Source: Trichoplax sp. H2 (lineage: Eukaryota > Placozoa > Uniplacotomia > Trichoplacea). Taken from it: a stretch of 64,000 nucleotides of DNA. The stretch covers positions 62,001-126,000 of the forward strand of contig NOWV01000043.1 of NCBI GenBank assembly GCA_003344405.1, in the 5' to 3' direction. This document shows, piece after piece, positions 51,662 through 64,000 of this stretch; position 1 is the first letter of the stretch; the number at the start of each line of letters is the position of its first letter. Under the pieces are notes generated by a model. It did no database searches, was not told where the DNA came from, and saw nothing but the letters and a program-made list of their open reading frames with translations. The translations under genes were made by a program, and so were the position numbers.

Positions 51662-52504
51662 ATAATTTCTTAGTAAATGCAATAAAAATCTATTTCAAAA
51701 ATTTTGAGAATGAGATCAAAATTTTTAGGACAGAATACTTGTATCCGCGTATACATATGACATACAATTTTGATTTCGGTAGAATTGCATAGGCATAAAT
51801 TTATAGCTTTATCTTTGACTCTGCCCTTACGCACGAAATTGTGTTGCACATAATTAATAAGATTTTACTTAGCATTCTGGTATACTATAAACCCGACTGG
51901 TTTATTCTGGTTAAATTTAACCAAATTCGTAATATAATTGTGTTCAGAATTGTATAAAGTAAGATTGAAAATTAAGCGATATTCAGTATTCTGGCTGCAA
52001 TTCTGATAAAGCTAGCAGCTAATTTTGATTATAAAATACAGTAAAAGTTATATTACTTAATGATAGAATATAGTTCAAACCCGAATTGTTTGATTTGGGT
52101 TCTAATTAAAAATTGTTGGTCTATCTTAGTAAATTTCTATATTGTTATCCGTTTTACTGTAAAAGGTACAATTTATAGCTAAACGATGATTTTACTTATA
52201 ATTAATTTAGTACTTTTGAGAATCTAGGGTATAATATACCTTGTCATATGTAGAATTGCAAGTTTAATTTAGATTACTTTAGAGTGATTATTTGATAGTC
52301 TGTTACCACCAATTGCTCTGTGTAGCGGATAATAGGTGATGTAGTTCAGTAATTTATTGAGTTAAGGATAGTGAAGTAAGCAGATAAATATTAGAATTTG
52401 CATATAATCGCAAGTAAATCTCATTTATGTTGATAGTTTAGTTAGCTAAGGCAGTAATTCTGTCCTTCTTGATAATCTTTTGATTAACTTGATAAATTTT
52501 TTGT
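51662..52504. other. intergenic
   Basis: No exon or element recognised. Confidence 0.35.
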
Positions 52505-52539
52505 AACCAATTCTTATAAACTTCTGTTTCCCCGTTATT

Positions 52540-52601
52540 CAGTGGCTATTGGACTTACTGTTGGTGCAGCAGTCTCTTTTGGAATTAATGCATTAATTTA
52601 A
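52540..52601 (+). pseudogene. lone ENT C-terminal exon (relic)
   Basis: An acceptor-like TTATTCAG is followed by a frame reading VAIGLTVGAAVSFGINALI and a stop. This matches the last transmembrane helix of ENT proteins (compare GLGAGSALSFAV in ENT-A). None of the other ENT exons was found upstream, where the other copies would have them. It is probably the remnant of another transporter copy, cut by rearrangement or lost in the nearby gap. Confidence 0.55.
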
Positions 52602-55086
52602 TCGGCTGTCACGCTGGAATCAAGTACAAATATAGATTTGTCTTTATTGAAATTTCTCCAAATAACTTCCTAGAAAAGATGGGGATTATTAGTTGATAGT
52701 AATGGAAATTCATTCATAATATTACAAATTTTAAATCATTGATATTTATACGGTAGATGCAGCGGATAGAAGTGCCCAACTGAAAATTTTAAGGCTAAAG
52801 TATCATTGTCAGGTTTACGATGTCTCATCTTTCGCAAGTGTAATAGCCTCACCGTTATTTTTACATTTGCCATCATCAACTTGGTTAAGCACTACCAGAT
52901 TGCTATTTCTGAGGTGTCTATCTGCACAAGAAACCGCTTCTCAGTTGACACTATTTCTTCAACACAGGCCTGATTGGCCAATAATTTTCTATTCTGTTGA
53001 GGATAAGAAAAGTGAATTCTTTCCAGAAAGACTGGCGCATAATAATTATTTATTTTAAAATTGACTACGATGTTGACTATTACGTCTTCCATTAGGGATT
53101 TACTCTATTTAATAACTCGAATTAGTGGATGTGAACCTTATCGGTTATTAGTATGATGTCGAGCAGCTGCCGTAATAATCTACTAACGATACGCTAATCT
53201 CCCTAAATGATATATATTTTCTGGGCTAACTGGTAAAAATTAAATTCTTAAGCGCCATAATAACTATGACAATCCTATCCTACTTTAAATAATTTGCTAA
53301 CTGAGTTTTATTAGATGATATTATATAGATTCCCAGATATTTTAATGATGGGATAGCACTGAATCTTGACCTATATGATTGGGGTATATCGCATGAACCG
53401 ATTAGCAAATGGCAGAAAATTATGCTGATCATTCCAGCAATGCATTGGAATCCGTTATTGCCAATGGGGTGCTTTTTAGTACGTTATGACACTTATATTA
53501 ATAATTTATTTCAATGTAGGTGTAGGGAATAGGAAGATATTGAATTGGTGGTTCCGTAGTGTTAAGTAACATATCTTTAATGCCTTAAAACCGTTCAAAA
53601 TGACTTCAAAATGTATAGCCGAAGACAGAATGGTTCAGATACTGGAATTCTCTTCACATGCAATGAATTACAGTAGCTCAAGTGAGATATTCTAGATCTA
53701 ATGCGATTACGGATAGAACTTTGATAATATTCAACTGTAATGCCAGGAGTTTAGCACTTGAGTTAAATTCTTATTTAAGTATGGAATTACTTATATGTGC
53801 TACAGTAGAATATAATAATTGCTTAGTTAAATGCGATTAGTTACTCGTGCGCAGGGAAAATACCGTAATTTAATGTCCTTGCGTAGAGCGTGATAATTTT
53901 GTAACCATTACTAGATAGGTAATGCGCTAGGATTTACAAGCGTTTGCATCGAGTACGGTAGATCGAGAGTTCTTCTTGTTAATAGTTTGTTGCTGTTCCG
54001 AATCGATACTTGTAAAGAGGAAAAGTTAACTATTACAGAAATTATCGCGCTATCGTCACGGAAGCCAGTAACAACCCTAGTCTCTCTTAGACATAACTGA
54101 ACCCAAACTTTAATATAAAGTCAGTCAATTTATAGAAAATCTCTATAAACATTAACTATCAGTTTATAAATAATATTACAAAACTAAGCATTTATCTGTT
54201 AAAAATATGTAAAATGTCGTAAACAATGTTATGTAAATACTTTCCTAGATAAACTATCTAATGCAATCTAAGTTACGACTACTACGCAGAAGTTACTCCG
54301 TAGCTATTATAATTAGAGTTACAGTTGAAATAATAAAGCTTAATTCGGGTTTTAAATTCAGTTAATCTGATTTCTTATGAACCCATAAGAATTGAATCCA
54401 CTACACCAATCTTGTGACTGCTAGTCTATACCGTAGATATTTTTAATTGCCAACGATCTGATAATGAATAAGCTCTACGACACACTTCGCTTTTTTGTAT
54501 GCGTTCTACCCTTGAGATTGGCTTCGCAATGGTTACCATTGTATGGAATCTCTTTTGCTTACAACATTGGAGAAAAGCCAAAGAACAATGTCCTATGATT
54601 TTGTGATAATTATTGCTATTGTTTCAATCAGTCTCTGGAGATTAAAAATTAGAAAAACTGGTTCTCAAAGCTACTAAAATTTTCGTGAAACTTGACCTTA
54701 TGACACCGAGCACTTCTAAGAGGAAAACTAAAAGTTTCCAGTTAAGAGCCTATGAAGATACCGTTCTTAATTTGAATTAAATTCAGTGGCGATAATGATA
54801 AGTAATTGAGTCAGTGTTTCACTAATATATTTGTAAAGAGGCTTTAAAAGTTAAAGAAAAACTGCGTTGATAACGAATACTATCGAAGATAAGATAGAAA
54901 TAAGACTAAAGTGGATACAAATACGGTTCTAAGGGCATTTGTGGAAGGAGAACAGGTAATATCCGGTGATCGCTGCGATGTTTTCTTCATGATCGATCGT
55001 TGGTCTTGTTCAGCCTCGATTCAAGTTTGTCCTCATTTTGGTTGATATAAAATCCAGTAGAAGAATTTGGGAATAATAAGTCAAGT
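52602..55086. other. intergenic upstream of ENT-D
   Basis: 2.5 kb without a supported exon. The antisense pair of open frames at 52867-53092 has no recognised motif. The ENT-D promoter should lie here. Confidence 0.4.
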
Positions 55087-58000
55087 ATGCTAGTCAAAGC
55101 CACTGAAGATAAGCCAGTCGATAGGTAATGCTATCGATGTCGATGCTAGATAGTTTTGAAGAATTCCTTTTAACCAAGATGGGTCTGAGAAAAAGTGCTG
55201 CTGTTTTGAATGATTCTTACTTTTTCCTTCTATTACCCAGTTTCAGATTGCTAGTAGAGCTGCATTGGCTAAAGTTATAGTACAAAATAGATCGGTCTAT
55301 CTAAACATTTTCCAATCAGCAATGCTTCAAAGTCTTAAAATCTGTAGCAATAGTTTATCATATTAATATAGACGATATCCTAGTAAGAAAGATGATTTCG
55401 TACTAATGATGAGCGTTAACGTTTGCAATTTTTAATAGAAAATTTTACAGCTATTACCAAGATTCATCTTCACTATGTCAATCGTTAGGACATAGAAATT
55501 ACAATCACTCATCGAACATAGCATTGATAAATGTAGATAGTATTGCTAAAAGTATCTAAAATGCAGTCCTTATTTGTTTGGAGACTAAATTCCCTAGGAT
55601 ATTCAGAATGAAACACTAGCGACAACAAATGCCTTTCAATTGCGGTTGAATAATGATGGCATTTTCCCGTTCGATTTCTATATCGTCTACCTAAAGTATA
55701 CTAGGCCTTATATGGAGTCGTAAACTGTTGTATATGTAGACATTAAAAGGAATTAGCTTTTGCATATATGCTAAAATAAGATGCTAATAAACCGAGTGAT
55801 TAAGCAAAATAGAATTAATGATCCGATTTATGAATTAGATAGCGATGAACGAATTATTATTCAACAGTTTATGTGCAAATTATATATGATAATCGATCAC
55901 GTCGTTTCTACTATCTTTGATGGGCTTGGAATTGCTAAGAGTACGATAGGATTATAAGCCGGCGATGGCTCATAATTTGGCTAATTACTTCTTTCATTAA
56001 AATTGTATCAATTTTATATCAGCATAAAGTTGTATTAAACTATCTGTTTCAGATATTATTTAGTTTACATCACCTTCGTTATACTTGGAATTGTGAGTGC
56101 GATGCCTATACGAATTTTTATTTCTGCAGCATCGGTAAATATAAATAGAATTCCCTCTATTTCTGTTAACTTGCACTATTATGAGCTATATTCATTATTA
56201 CTTGTTCACTTTTCTATCCAACAATATGGGTGTTGCTATATTTGGGTAGTACTACGCGGTTAAACTGAAAGGTACGCCATATCAATATGCTGTTGAAAAT
56301 TATATCATCTTGGCTTACAGTCTACCCTGTCCTCTTGGAAGTACTATCAACATATTCTTATTACGATCGTGAGTTAGCAGAACATCTATTTCTCACGTTA
56401 ATTATCATTTTAGCTCTATTATAATATACTAGAGCATTAATAATTCAACTACAATTACCTTGATCTTACGTAGAATCAATGTCAGAAAACGTATGACATT
56501 TTCTACCATTATCTTAATAATCTCATTTATCATAACGGCAATTTTGGCTGAATTGGATACCTCAAAGTGTAAGACTTCCCTAACTAGTAAAAATATGATG
56601 CTATGTAAATTGCTACCACCTACAGTCTTGATCAGAATTTAGTAATGCTCTCTTTTTATCGAGGTTCAACAGCCATCATAGGGTACCGTTTTAACATTAA
56701 TAACTAGAGTGATTACTATTCTAAATAAATTGGACTGATTAAAAAATGTGCTTTCATTATCATAAATGAACTTGTGATTGCAGCACTCATCTAATTTTCT
56801 GTATTTTAATCCTCATTTACGATTTATAAGAATTCGTTTAAAAATATACCGACTTACTACTGCCGCATAACTATAGCTAATGAAAACCAATTCTTTACAG
56901 GGAAAGGAACCTTTATTATCCTAACTATTGCTACCGTCGCTTTCAGCAGTTGTAAGTATACTTATATAAAAAATAGTAATAATTTGCTGTCTTAGTGCGC
57001 TATCAAATGAACTAGTATAAGCTGAATTGCTCTCTCAGTTATAGTGCTTATTATTACAGTACTTTTGCTATCTTGGTGCTATCTATTATAAGTTAATAAA
57101 TGACAACACTATTCAATAAAAAACTTTACATCCTCAGCAGCTCATGCCTATTGCTGAATTGTAAGTTTTTAAAATTGGCCAAATTCTTCTTTTGAATAAG
57201 CCGTTAGAATGATAGAATTTATAGCATAATTTCAAAAAGACCAGCGAATCTTAATGTAGTCTTTTTACTAATAAGCCCCCAAAATTGAAGGGGTACATTC
57301 CCTTAAAACTATTGTAAGCATAATTGTTGCTATACGTGTATGGTATTCATAGGATACTATGCATTTAGTTTATCCTTTGTAGGCTAATTCTGAATACTAA
57401 TTTTTATAGTAAATGAAAATTGATAATAACCGTGATTAAAATGATTTTATTATACTTCTTAATCGCTGATTATTCAAATGATTTTTTTTCTTGCGCTCAT
57501 CCTTGTCTGCTTCCTTGTACATGACTAACTTTTTTTCTTAATTGATGCATGATAACATACGCAATACAAATTATATCAAAGTGTTTGGAACTACCGTTTA
57601 CTTATCCAGCCTTCATGGATTGTCTAGCATATTTCCTAAAGAATATTCACAAGCTGTACAAATTGGCCAAGTAAGCATTAAATACAAAAGTACTGAGTAA
57701 ATAAGTGTAATCGTATTGAAATCAAGAGTATCTATTTATAAATTATCGCTATTCTTCATCGTTTCGTTCTAATCCTGGAATATTCACTGTAATTTGTAGC
57801 TACAGTCATTCTGCTTAAATTATTTATAACCTGAAATATTCCTCTTGTAGGCTGTGTGTGGTGTCTTTACTGCAGCGGTAAATGTCCTATCCATAATCGG
57901 TATGTTACTCTATAAGCTTTAACATTGATCTGGAGTATATAGCATTGATTTCCACCTAAATTATATCACTAACTTACCTTCATCCAGATTATCTATCAAT

Positions 58001-60818
58001 AACTCACTTACACGTACACATAAAATTTTGTCTATATTGTACTATGATAGTTGAAATTATGAAAAATTAAAATTGAATACTTAAATAAATAGAGCAATTA
58101 GCATCGTAATTGAGGATTGACTTCTTCAAGCTCGCCTTCTATTCCGCTATACAAGTGAAGTTAAATGCAAACTAGATGTCATAAGTAGTATTGGAAAGTA
58201 ATATGTTTAGTATCACTTATCGATGTAATTAATCAACTTTACGAATTTGCCTGCAGTCAGCTTGTAGCAAATGATCATTAGAGCTTATACCTAATTTTTT
58301 GAGAAGCATTCATATCACTGGTTCCATCATTTTGATACTGAATAGCGATCCTAGTTACTGTCAGGAATTGATTATTATGATTATAATTAATCTATTCAGT
58401 ATGGCATTCCGTAAGACATAGCGGCGTTGGATATTTCTGCAGCGGAATAATCATACTACTCCTGGCCTTGATTATTCAACTGTTGCTTAAGAAGAATGTT
58501 AGTTTACGTATTACTAATGATTATACTTGAATGGAATTAAAATATGATAAATAAATTATTACAAATATTCTTCACTGGGCAACTAATGATTAAATATCAA
58601 TAAGTTTATTTCGGATTTTATTTTAGGCATTTGCTAGATCATATATGGAAAAAAATTTGGAATACGGTCAGAAATACCTTCATTCATTAGATTCGTTAGT
58701 TACAATAGGCCAATTTTTATGAAGTATCAAGCATCATCCATTTGTTGCAGTTATTATTAATTTGTAACCCTTTGCTTGATGGGACTATTCGAAAATTACT
58801 CTATCTTCCTTTTTATAACAGATGTGCAGCAGAAAATGAAGCAGGACAGAGATGATGATCAATTTTGTAGTGAATCTGATGAAGAGTTTGATCATATAGA
58901 GTACGACAAGAGTACTATTAAACGTGNNNNNNNNNNNNNNNNNNNNATAGGGTTTTGCTACTAAGTCAAATTCCTTTACAATTTGAATAGACGATGAAAC
59001 GCCCTTTCTTTAGATTAGGCATTTGCTCTATAGGGCTACTTCTATAGTAATCTATATAATACCTTGTAAAATAATGAGGAAGAAAAGATGGCGACATGAT
59101 GATTTGGTAGGGTAAAACTTAAAGACACTATCACTTTGTAGGTATTTTGTATAGTAAAATAATACTAATTACATACTAAAAACTACAAAGGACTCTACTT
59201 TTAGTCCTTTTACTACACATTAATTACAATAGGCCAATTTTTATGAAGTATCAAGCATCATCCATTTGTTGCAGCTATTATTATTTTGTAACCCTTTGCT
59301 TGATGGGACTATTCGAAAATTACTCTATCTTCCTTTTTATAACAGATGTGCAGCAGAAAATGAAGCAGGACAGAGATGATGATCAATTTTGTAGTGAATC
59401 TGATGAAGAGTTTGACCATATAGAGTACGACAAGAGTACTATTAAACGTGTTATGTATATTACAAGAAAGGTAAAGAAAAAAAGATTGAATGCGTTATCA
59501 TTTGCAGTTATTTTTTATGGAAAGATAGAATGTATCAATATATCCCTATTTTATTCCAGATATGGCCAATACTCTTAGCTCTTTTTCTATGCTATATAGT
59601 CACACATATGGTTTATCCATCTATTACCACTCGCGTTTTTTCTATTCATAAAGAAAGTCATGGCCCATTAACAGGTATATCTGCGCTAATTACATAATCT
59701 TGAAATATTAGCATTAACCACGTATTCAATTGATTTCAATAGCCCAATGATGCTATAATTTCTTTGCTTGTTAATAATAGTAGACACAATAAACGTTTAT
59801 ATTTCAACTATGAAACTTTATATCGACAATTTAGTATTTCTTTCAAAGTTCTACATTCTATAATCTTGATTTTATGTATTACTATAAATGAGTATGCGGG
59901 GAAAAAAGTAAGCAGATGAATTCGCATTTAGTGTCATGATATTTAAGTCATAACTTCGCTATGGTATCTAATGTTGTAGATTGTATTGTCTAAATTGTGA
60001 TACCTTTTTAATTATATCAGGGAGATTATTTATACCAGTCGCATGCTTTCTGGTATATGCAATAGCTGATTTAGTTGGCCGTATTATTTCTGGATGGATA
60101 TTAATGGTTGGTTAAACAGTATTTTACATAAATTAAGGAATTTATTATTTAATAGAATTTTGATGAGGATATTCTAACTTGACTCATACTTTTTATTGCA
60201 TGGACATCGATCTGTCTAGCCAAACTATAATCAAGGCCTATCTCTGTTATTTTTGGCTGCATGCAGATTTATTCTTGTTCCACTCTTCATATACTGTAAT
60301 GTCCAACCACGAAAGCATTTATCGGTTAAAATTCATAGCGATGTTGTTTATATTATATTGATACTGGTGCTAGGTCTTTCTCAAGGCTACGTGAAAACCT
60401 TAACGACAATGTATGCTCCAAAGTAAGTCCAGGACCCAAAATAATGACTACTTAGTGCTATTTATGATAAATATATTAATTGAGCAAAACCTAGTATATT
60501 CTACTATTTGTAATTAATTTTTACATGAATGTATCTTACTGTTAAAGAATATAATTTTCTAATAGTATTTTTAATATTAGAAAATATTTAAATATCAAAA
60601 TAATGTGCCCACATTCAGAATATCTTTGCATTTATAGATGATAACTGATCTTATTTCGAGAAAGAGATTGTAATTAGTATCTTTTATATGTAATGTTCTT
60701 ATTTAGGTTGGTCCATTCTCGATTTAAAGAAGCTACAGGAGCAATGGTTTATTTCTGTATTACTATTGCATATATTGTTAGTTCATTGATGGCGTTCGGG
60801 GTCAGTGCAATACCTTAG
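55087..60818 (+). CDS. equilibrative nucleoside transporter ENT-D (SLC29-like)
   Basis: Complete ENT-family carrier of 433 aa if the second copy of exon 10 is used. Exons: 55087-55124, 56053-56134, 56250-56368, 56474-56568, 56901-56951, 57582-57670, 57851-57899, 58400-58497, 58627-58666, 59346-59470, 59560-59674, 60021-60106, 60220-60422, 60707-60818, stop TAG at 60816-60818. It has a short N-terminus (MLVKATEDKPVDR). Marks: KLKGTPYQYAVENYI, SSLHGLSSIFPKEYSQ, FARSYMEKNLEYG, an acidic loop (CSESDEEFDHIEYD), ADLVGRIISGWIL, PNYNQGLSLLFLAA and PLFIYCNVQPRK. A truncated copy of exon 10 (58822-58926) precedes the N gap and is probably an assembly duplicate. The exon 9 donor is the less usual GTCAGA. 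Confidence 0.9.
58700..59450 (+). repeat. 227-bp direct repeat flanking an N gap inside ENT-D
   Basis: 58700-58926 and 59224-59450 are almost identical and include most of ENT-D exon 10 with its acceptor. The first copy stops exactly at the gap (20 N, 58927-58946). As at 50.9 kb, this looks like two overlapping contigs or alleles laid end to end. If it were real, it would be a tandem exon duplication. Confidence 0.8.
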
Positions 60819-61896
60819 TTTATTAATATTGAGACATTAACTATAACGGAAAATATCAATGAAATGAGATGAATTTTTACATCTTCATCATTATAACATT
60901 TATTTTCTGTTTTATAACTGCGGTATGGTTTATGTGTATAACAATTAGATCATCAGGCAGTAGAGTGATATACTATAGGTTCTATTCTTAGACAAGGTTT
61001 AAGTATCAAATTTCCAATTAAATTTTGAGAATAATCAACTTTTTATTTTACAGTAAAGCTATATAGCTTATAGCAGTATAGCTTGTTAATGTGCTTCAAT
61101 ATCTTATCACCAGTTAAGCTTGCAAAGTCAACTTTTACATAAATTCATTGCTAGTTAATCTTTATCATTAACGTAACATTGAAAATAGGAAACGTTATGA
61201 TAATCTAAAATGACGAAAAATAAAGTTTATTTTGTAAAGTTTAATTTATTTGAAGTATATTAGAAAACATTTGGAAATTTACCATCATGGAATATGAAAT
61301 CGATAGCTTCGAAACAACGTGATTTGGGCTAACGAAACCCATTCTCTGTTTTATTTATATTTGCAATCTCTAGCTATCTACGGATTTATAGTAGATCTAC
61401 TGCGGTAATGTAACTTAAGATACAATAAATAAAATGAATTGATTTCCTTTTTATTGAAAATTTTTATTTTAATGAGATGGTTATGTTAAGTTAAATTTAT
61501 TTAATTTTTTTTTTAATTTGCTGTGTCGAAGGATATTTGATCTTTGATCATTGTTTAGTATTAGAATCCTGATAGGTCAAATAAAAGTTGAATAAAAGGC
61601 TATGTTATGGCATTCTGCAAAAAATTTTGAATTCTTGAATTATAACCTAATTGCAGTATGTAAAAGATTAGTAAGTGTTCTGTTATAAATACTTGTAGCC
61701 AAATACAATTTAATTAGCGATTGCAATATATAATACATTTTTGGCGAAAACGTTAACGTGTCTACTTTGTCTAAATTATGATTTATCATTGTTAGATATC
61801 TAGTCTGTAAGTTTTATTAATTATCACATTGTTACAATTCTCGTTTGTAACTAGAAAATGGGTCTTAAACACTATCTTCACTAGTACTTGTGTTCC
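60819..61896. other. ENT-D 3' flank
   Basis: An AATAAA signal lies near 61219-61224. No exon recognised. Confidence 0.4.
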
Positions 61897-62445
61897 TGTA
61901 ATGTAACTAGTATTGTGATTGTAGACTGTTAGCCATCTTTAGTATAATGTACGGTAGATATTATCCTACGAGATATTTGGTAGCTATAACTATAGACTAT
62001 TGTGGTATAGACTCTATGCTAGAGTACAGATGACTATATACATTAAGGAATTGAGTTACTAATAAGGCTATAGGTAAAATAGAAAGTTAAATCATATATT
62101 AGGATATGGTTAATTCATTGTACTTAGGCTAGTGTGAATAATGTCTACGTAAGCACTGTAGTCTTATCCATATTGGATTAATGATAGTCCGCAGTAGAAT
62201 AGTCTTACTAAGAATAATTTAACTATGTGTAAAATAAGGTAAAAGGTTGCCATGCGGATTGTAGCTGCGAATGCTACGGAAAGTATAAAAGCATGCAACT
62301 TTAGATTATTCAGTTAGTTCGTTCTAGAAGTCTTTAGTAGTAGTATTCGGTTAGAGTAGAGCTGTGAGTAGCTAATCTTTGTATAAGATTCAATAAAGCC
62401 CTTATTTTTCTAAAATTTGGAATTTCTTGATTGGTATATGTCACA
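61897..62445 (+). mobile_element. solo LTR, copy 3, with 5-bp target-site duplication
   Basis: 549 bp from TGTAATGTAAC to TATGTCACA, flanked by GTTCC at 61892-61896 and 62446-62450. TATAAAAG lies near 62284 and AATAAA near 62391, giving a predicted R region of about 110 bp. It is inverted relative to copies 1 and 2 and is the best-preserved copy, with both TG..CA ends. No internal retrotransposon sequence is adjacent. Confidence 0.87.
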
Positions 62446-64000
62446 GTTCCCAACTAACTTAGAGACCTATCGTAGTTGAACTAACTCTCGACTACACAAA
62501 TAAGCTACTAATGAGTAATAGGTTTAAATACTTCACTTTATTTACGTTAAGCTTAGACTTAAAATGTACTAAAGAAAAACGTAAGAATATTCTTAGCAAT
62601 AATAGTCAAGTGATCCTGCAAGTGACGAAATGGAGCTGAGCAGCTAAGCTAGTGCTCAGCTTTTTATAGTCTCAGCCTACGCCGATGGTGCGCTTATGAA
62701 TATTCTTGACATAGCGACTTATACTGTATAGTATACATATCCTAGTATATCGGTGAGAATATTTATCTGTTGAGTCGCTTAAGCCATTCCGTAATAAACG
62801 TTGAAAGTTAACATGATACAATTTGCTAGAAATATTCCTGTAATTTTCTTCTTAGAAGAATATCTTGAGTTCCAAACGGTAAAGGCACAATGTTTCTTAT
62901 TCGAAATCCCACCGCTACCACCAATTGTTACACACATATTGTAAAATATGTACGAATTAATATACATAGTTAATGTGCTTAAGCGTATTTTAAAGAATTG
63001 AGAGAAGTTCATTTACAATAATATTTATAGTTTAATTTGGAATGGAATCAAAAGGTAACATCTGCTGTAACTTACGCGATTAATTTCGATAGTTTAATTA
63101 TGATTACTTTGCAACAGAATAAAATTTATGATTCTAACGCTATAAAACCATAGATTGTTCTGTGTAGCCTATCCTGCAGTTCGTTAGTCTAGTTGGTCAA
63201 AGTGTAGAAGTAGAGCTGTAATTGAATTAGGATGCTCAGTAATTGTGAGCAGTTTTAAATTATCTTAATAGTTTAGTTAATTGAAGCCGTATACTTTGCT
63301 CTCTTGTCATACTTTGATTGTATTTCAGTGCTTGCTGTCTTTAAAAAGCACCTTTTCCTATGTCATATTGTCTTAAATTAGAATTATTTCATTTCTAGCA
63401 AATTTCAAAATTTTTTTTTCAATTATCTCTATGGCAGATTGAGAAATTGTATTAAATTCAACACTGTTGAAAGAATAACTGTATGCAGTACAAAATTAAT
63501 GCATTTCTTAGTCATTGATAATTTTGGAAACTAGCAATATAGGTAATTTCAATTTTAGTTTTACTCCCAATAAAAATTACAAAATTCGACTTAAGCATTT
63601 ACTAAATACCGTGTACAATTCAATTTATCAGCAAATTTTCAGATTATAAAATATGCGTAATCGATGTATTAAACCAGCTATTTCTCTGCAGATAAATAGC
63701 TGGCAAGAAAAGGCGATAGACTATTATCAATCTNNNNNNNNNNNNNNNNNNNNAATATTAACGAGTGAGAATTCATGCTTTACAAGTTACATTAATTAGT
63801 ATAATACCATTACTAAATATACATGTCGATATTCTCAGACTTAGATAGCTACAAGCTATCAGGTGTTAAGACGCTTAACCTTCATCCATATACAGCTCAA
63901 TTTTTAGAGATTAACATACCTTATAAACCTACAGTAAATTAACTGCTAACAACTTCTATTTTTATCTCATTTCTACCATCCTATTATCAGCTAGAAGCGC
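62446..64000. other. intergenic with third assembly gap
   Basis: No supported exon. Twenty N lie at 63734-63753. Unlike the other two gaps, I saw no duplicated flank. Confidence 0.4.

Noticed and set aside
52867-53092. Sense and antisense open frames of 63 and 66 aa
   Set aside because: No recognised motif and no exon structure around them.
1-64000. Bacterial-type features: operons, CRISPR arrays, ribosome binding sites
   Set aside because: None present; the window is intron-rich eukaryotic DNA, so such calls would be meaningless.
1-64000. tRNA genes
   Set aside because: I looked for B-box sequences (GGTTCGAATCC type) on both strands and found none convincing; a tRNAscan run would be decisive.

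Overview
The window looks like AT-rich, gap-containing nuclear DNA from an early-branching animal. Every gene is split by many short GT-AG introns, most under 400 bp, and the genes are animal types: an EML microtubule-binding protein, the DREAM-complex subunit LIN52, SLC29-type nucleoside transporters and prosaposin. A placozoan such as Trichoplax would fit the low GC, small introns and gene types, but that assignment is inference. Exon boundaries were read by hand from splice dinucleotides, phase continuity and, where paralogues exist, matching exon lengths.

Layout. 1-2626: last 14 exons of an EML gene (+). 3079-3203: a 5S rRNA-like sequence. 3908-13019: a 17-exon ankyrin-repeat protein of 1144 aa (-). 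13500-13771: a possible 48-aa two-exon gene (+). 14-17 kb: mostly empty, with a foldback element and a cluster of ACTGTA palindromes. 17098-18694: a complete LIN52 gene (+) with a 10-nt coding first exon and a 14-nt microexon. 19413-22972: nucleoside transporter ENT-A (-). 23.7-25.3 kb: a satellite with a period near 210 bp. 26272-28746: methyltransferase MT-1 (-). 31808-37270: ENT-B (+), with a solo LTR in intron 1. 38316-40710: a decayed ENT copy (pseudogene ENT-C, -). 41395-46089: prosaposin-like gene (+). 47493-49850: methyltransferase MT-2 (-). 50.2-52.6 kb: assembly gap with duplicated flanks, a second solo LTR and a lone ENT C-terminal exon. 55087-60818: ENT-D (+), interrupted by a gap with duplicated flanks. 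61897-62445: a third solo LTR, inverted relative to the other two.

The strongest large-scale pattern is a local family expansion. A methyltransferase (-) lying head-to-head with an ENT gene (+) occurs twice (MT-1/ENT-B and MT-2/ENT-D). One further intact ENT copy, one pseudogene and one relic exon lie around them. The paralogues keep nearly identical exon lengths and phases, so the array arose by DNA-level duplication, not retrocopying. The ENT proteins would move nucleosides across membranes, the methyltransferases are cytosolic SAM-dependent enzymes of unknown substrate, and prosaposin is lysosomal. I see no evidence that these form one pathway. I did not find a clearly novel defence-type or mobile system; the notable items are the array, the microexon LIN52 gene, the LTR family and the small-protein candidate.
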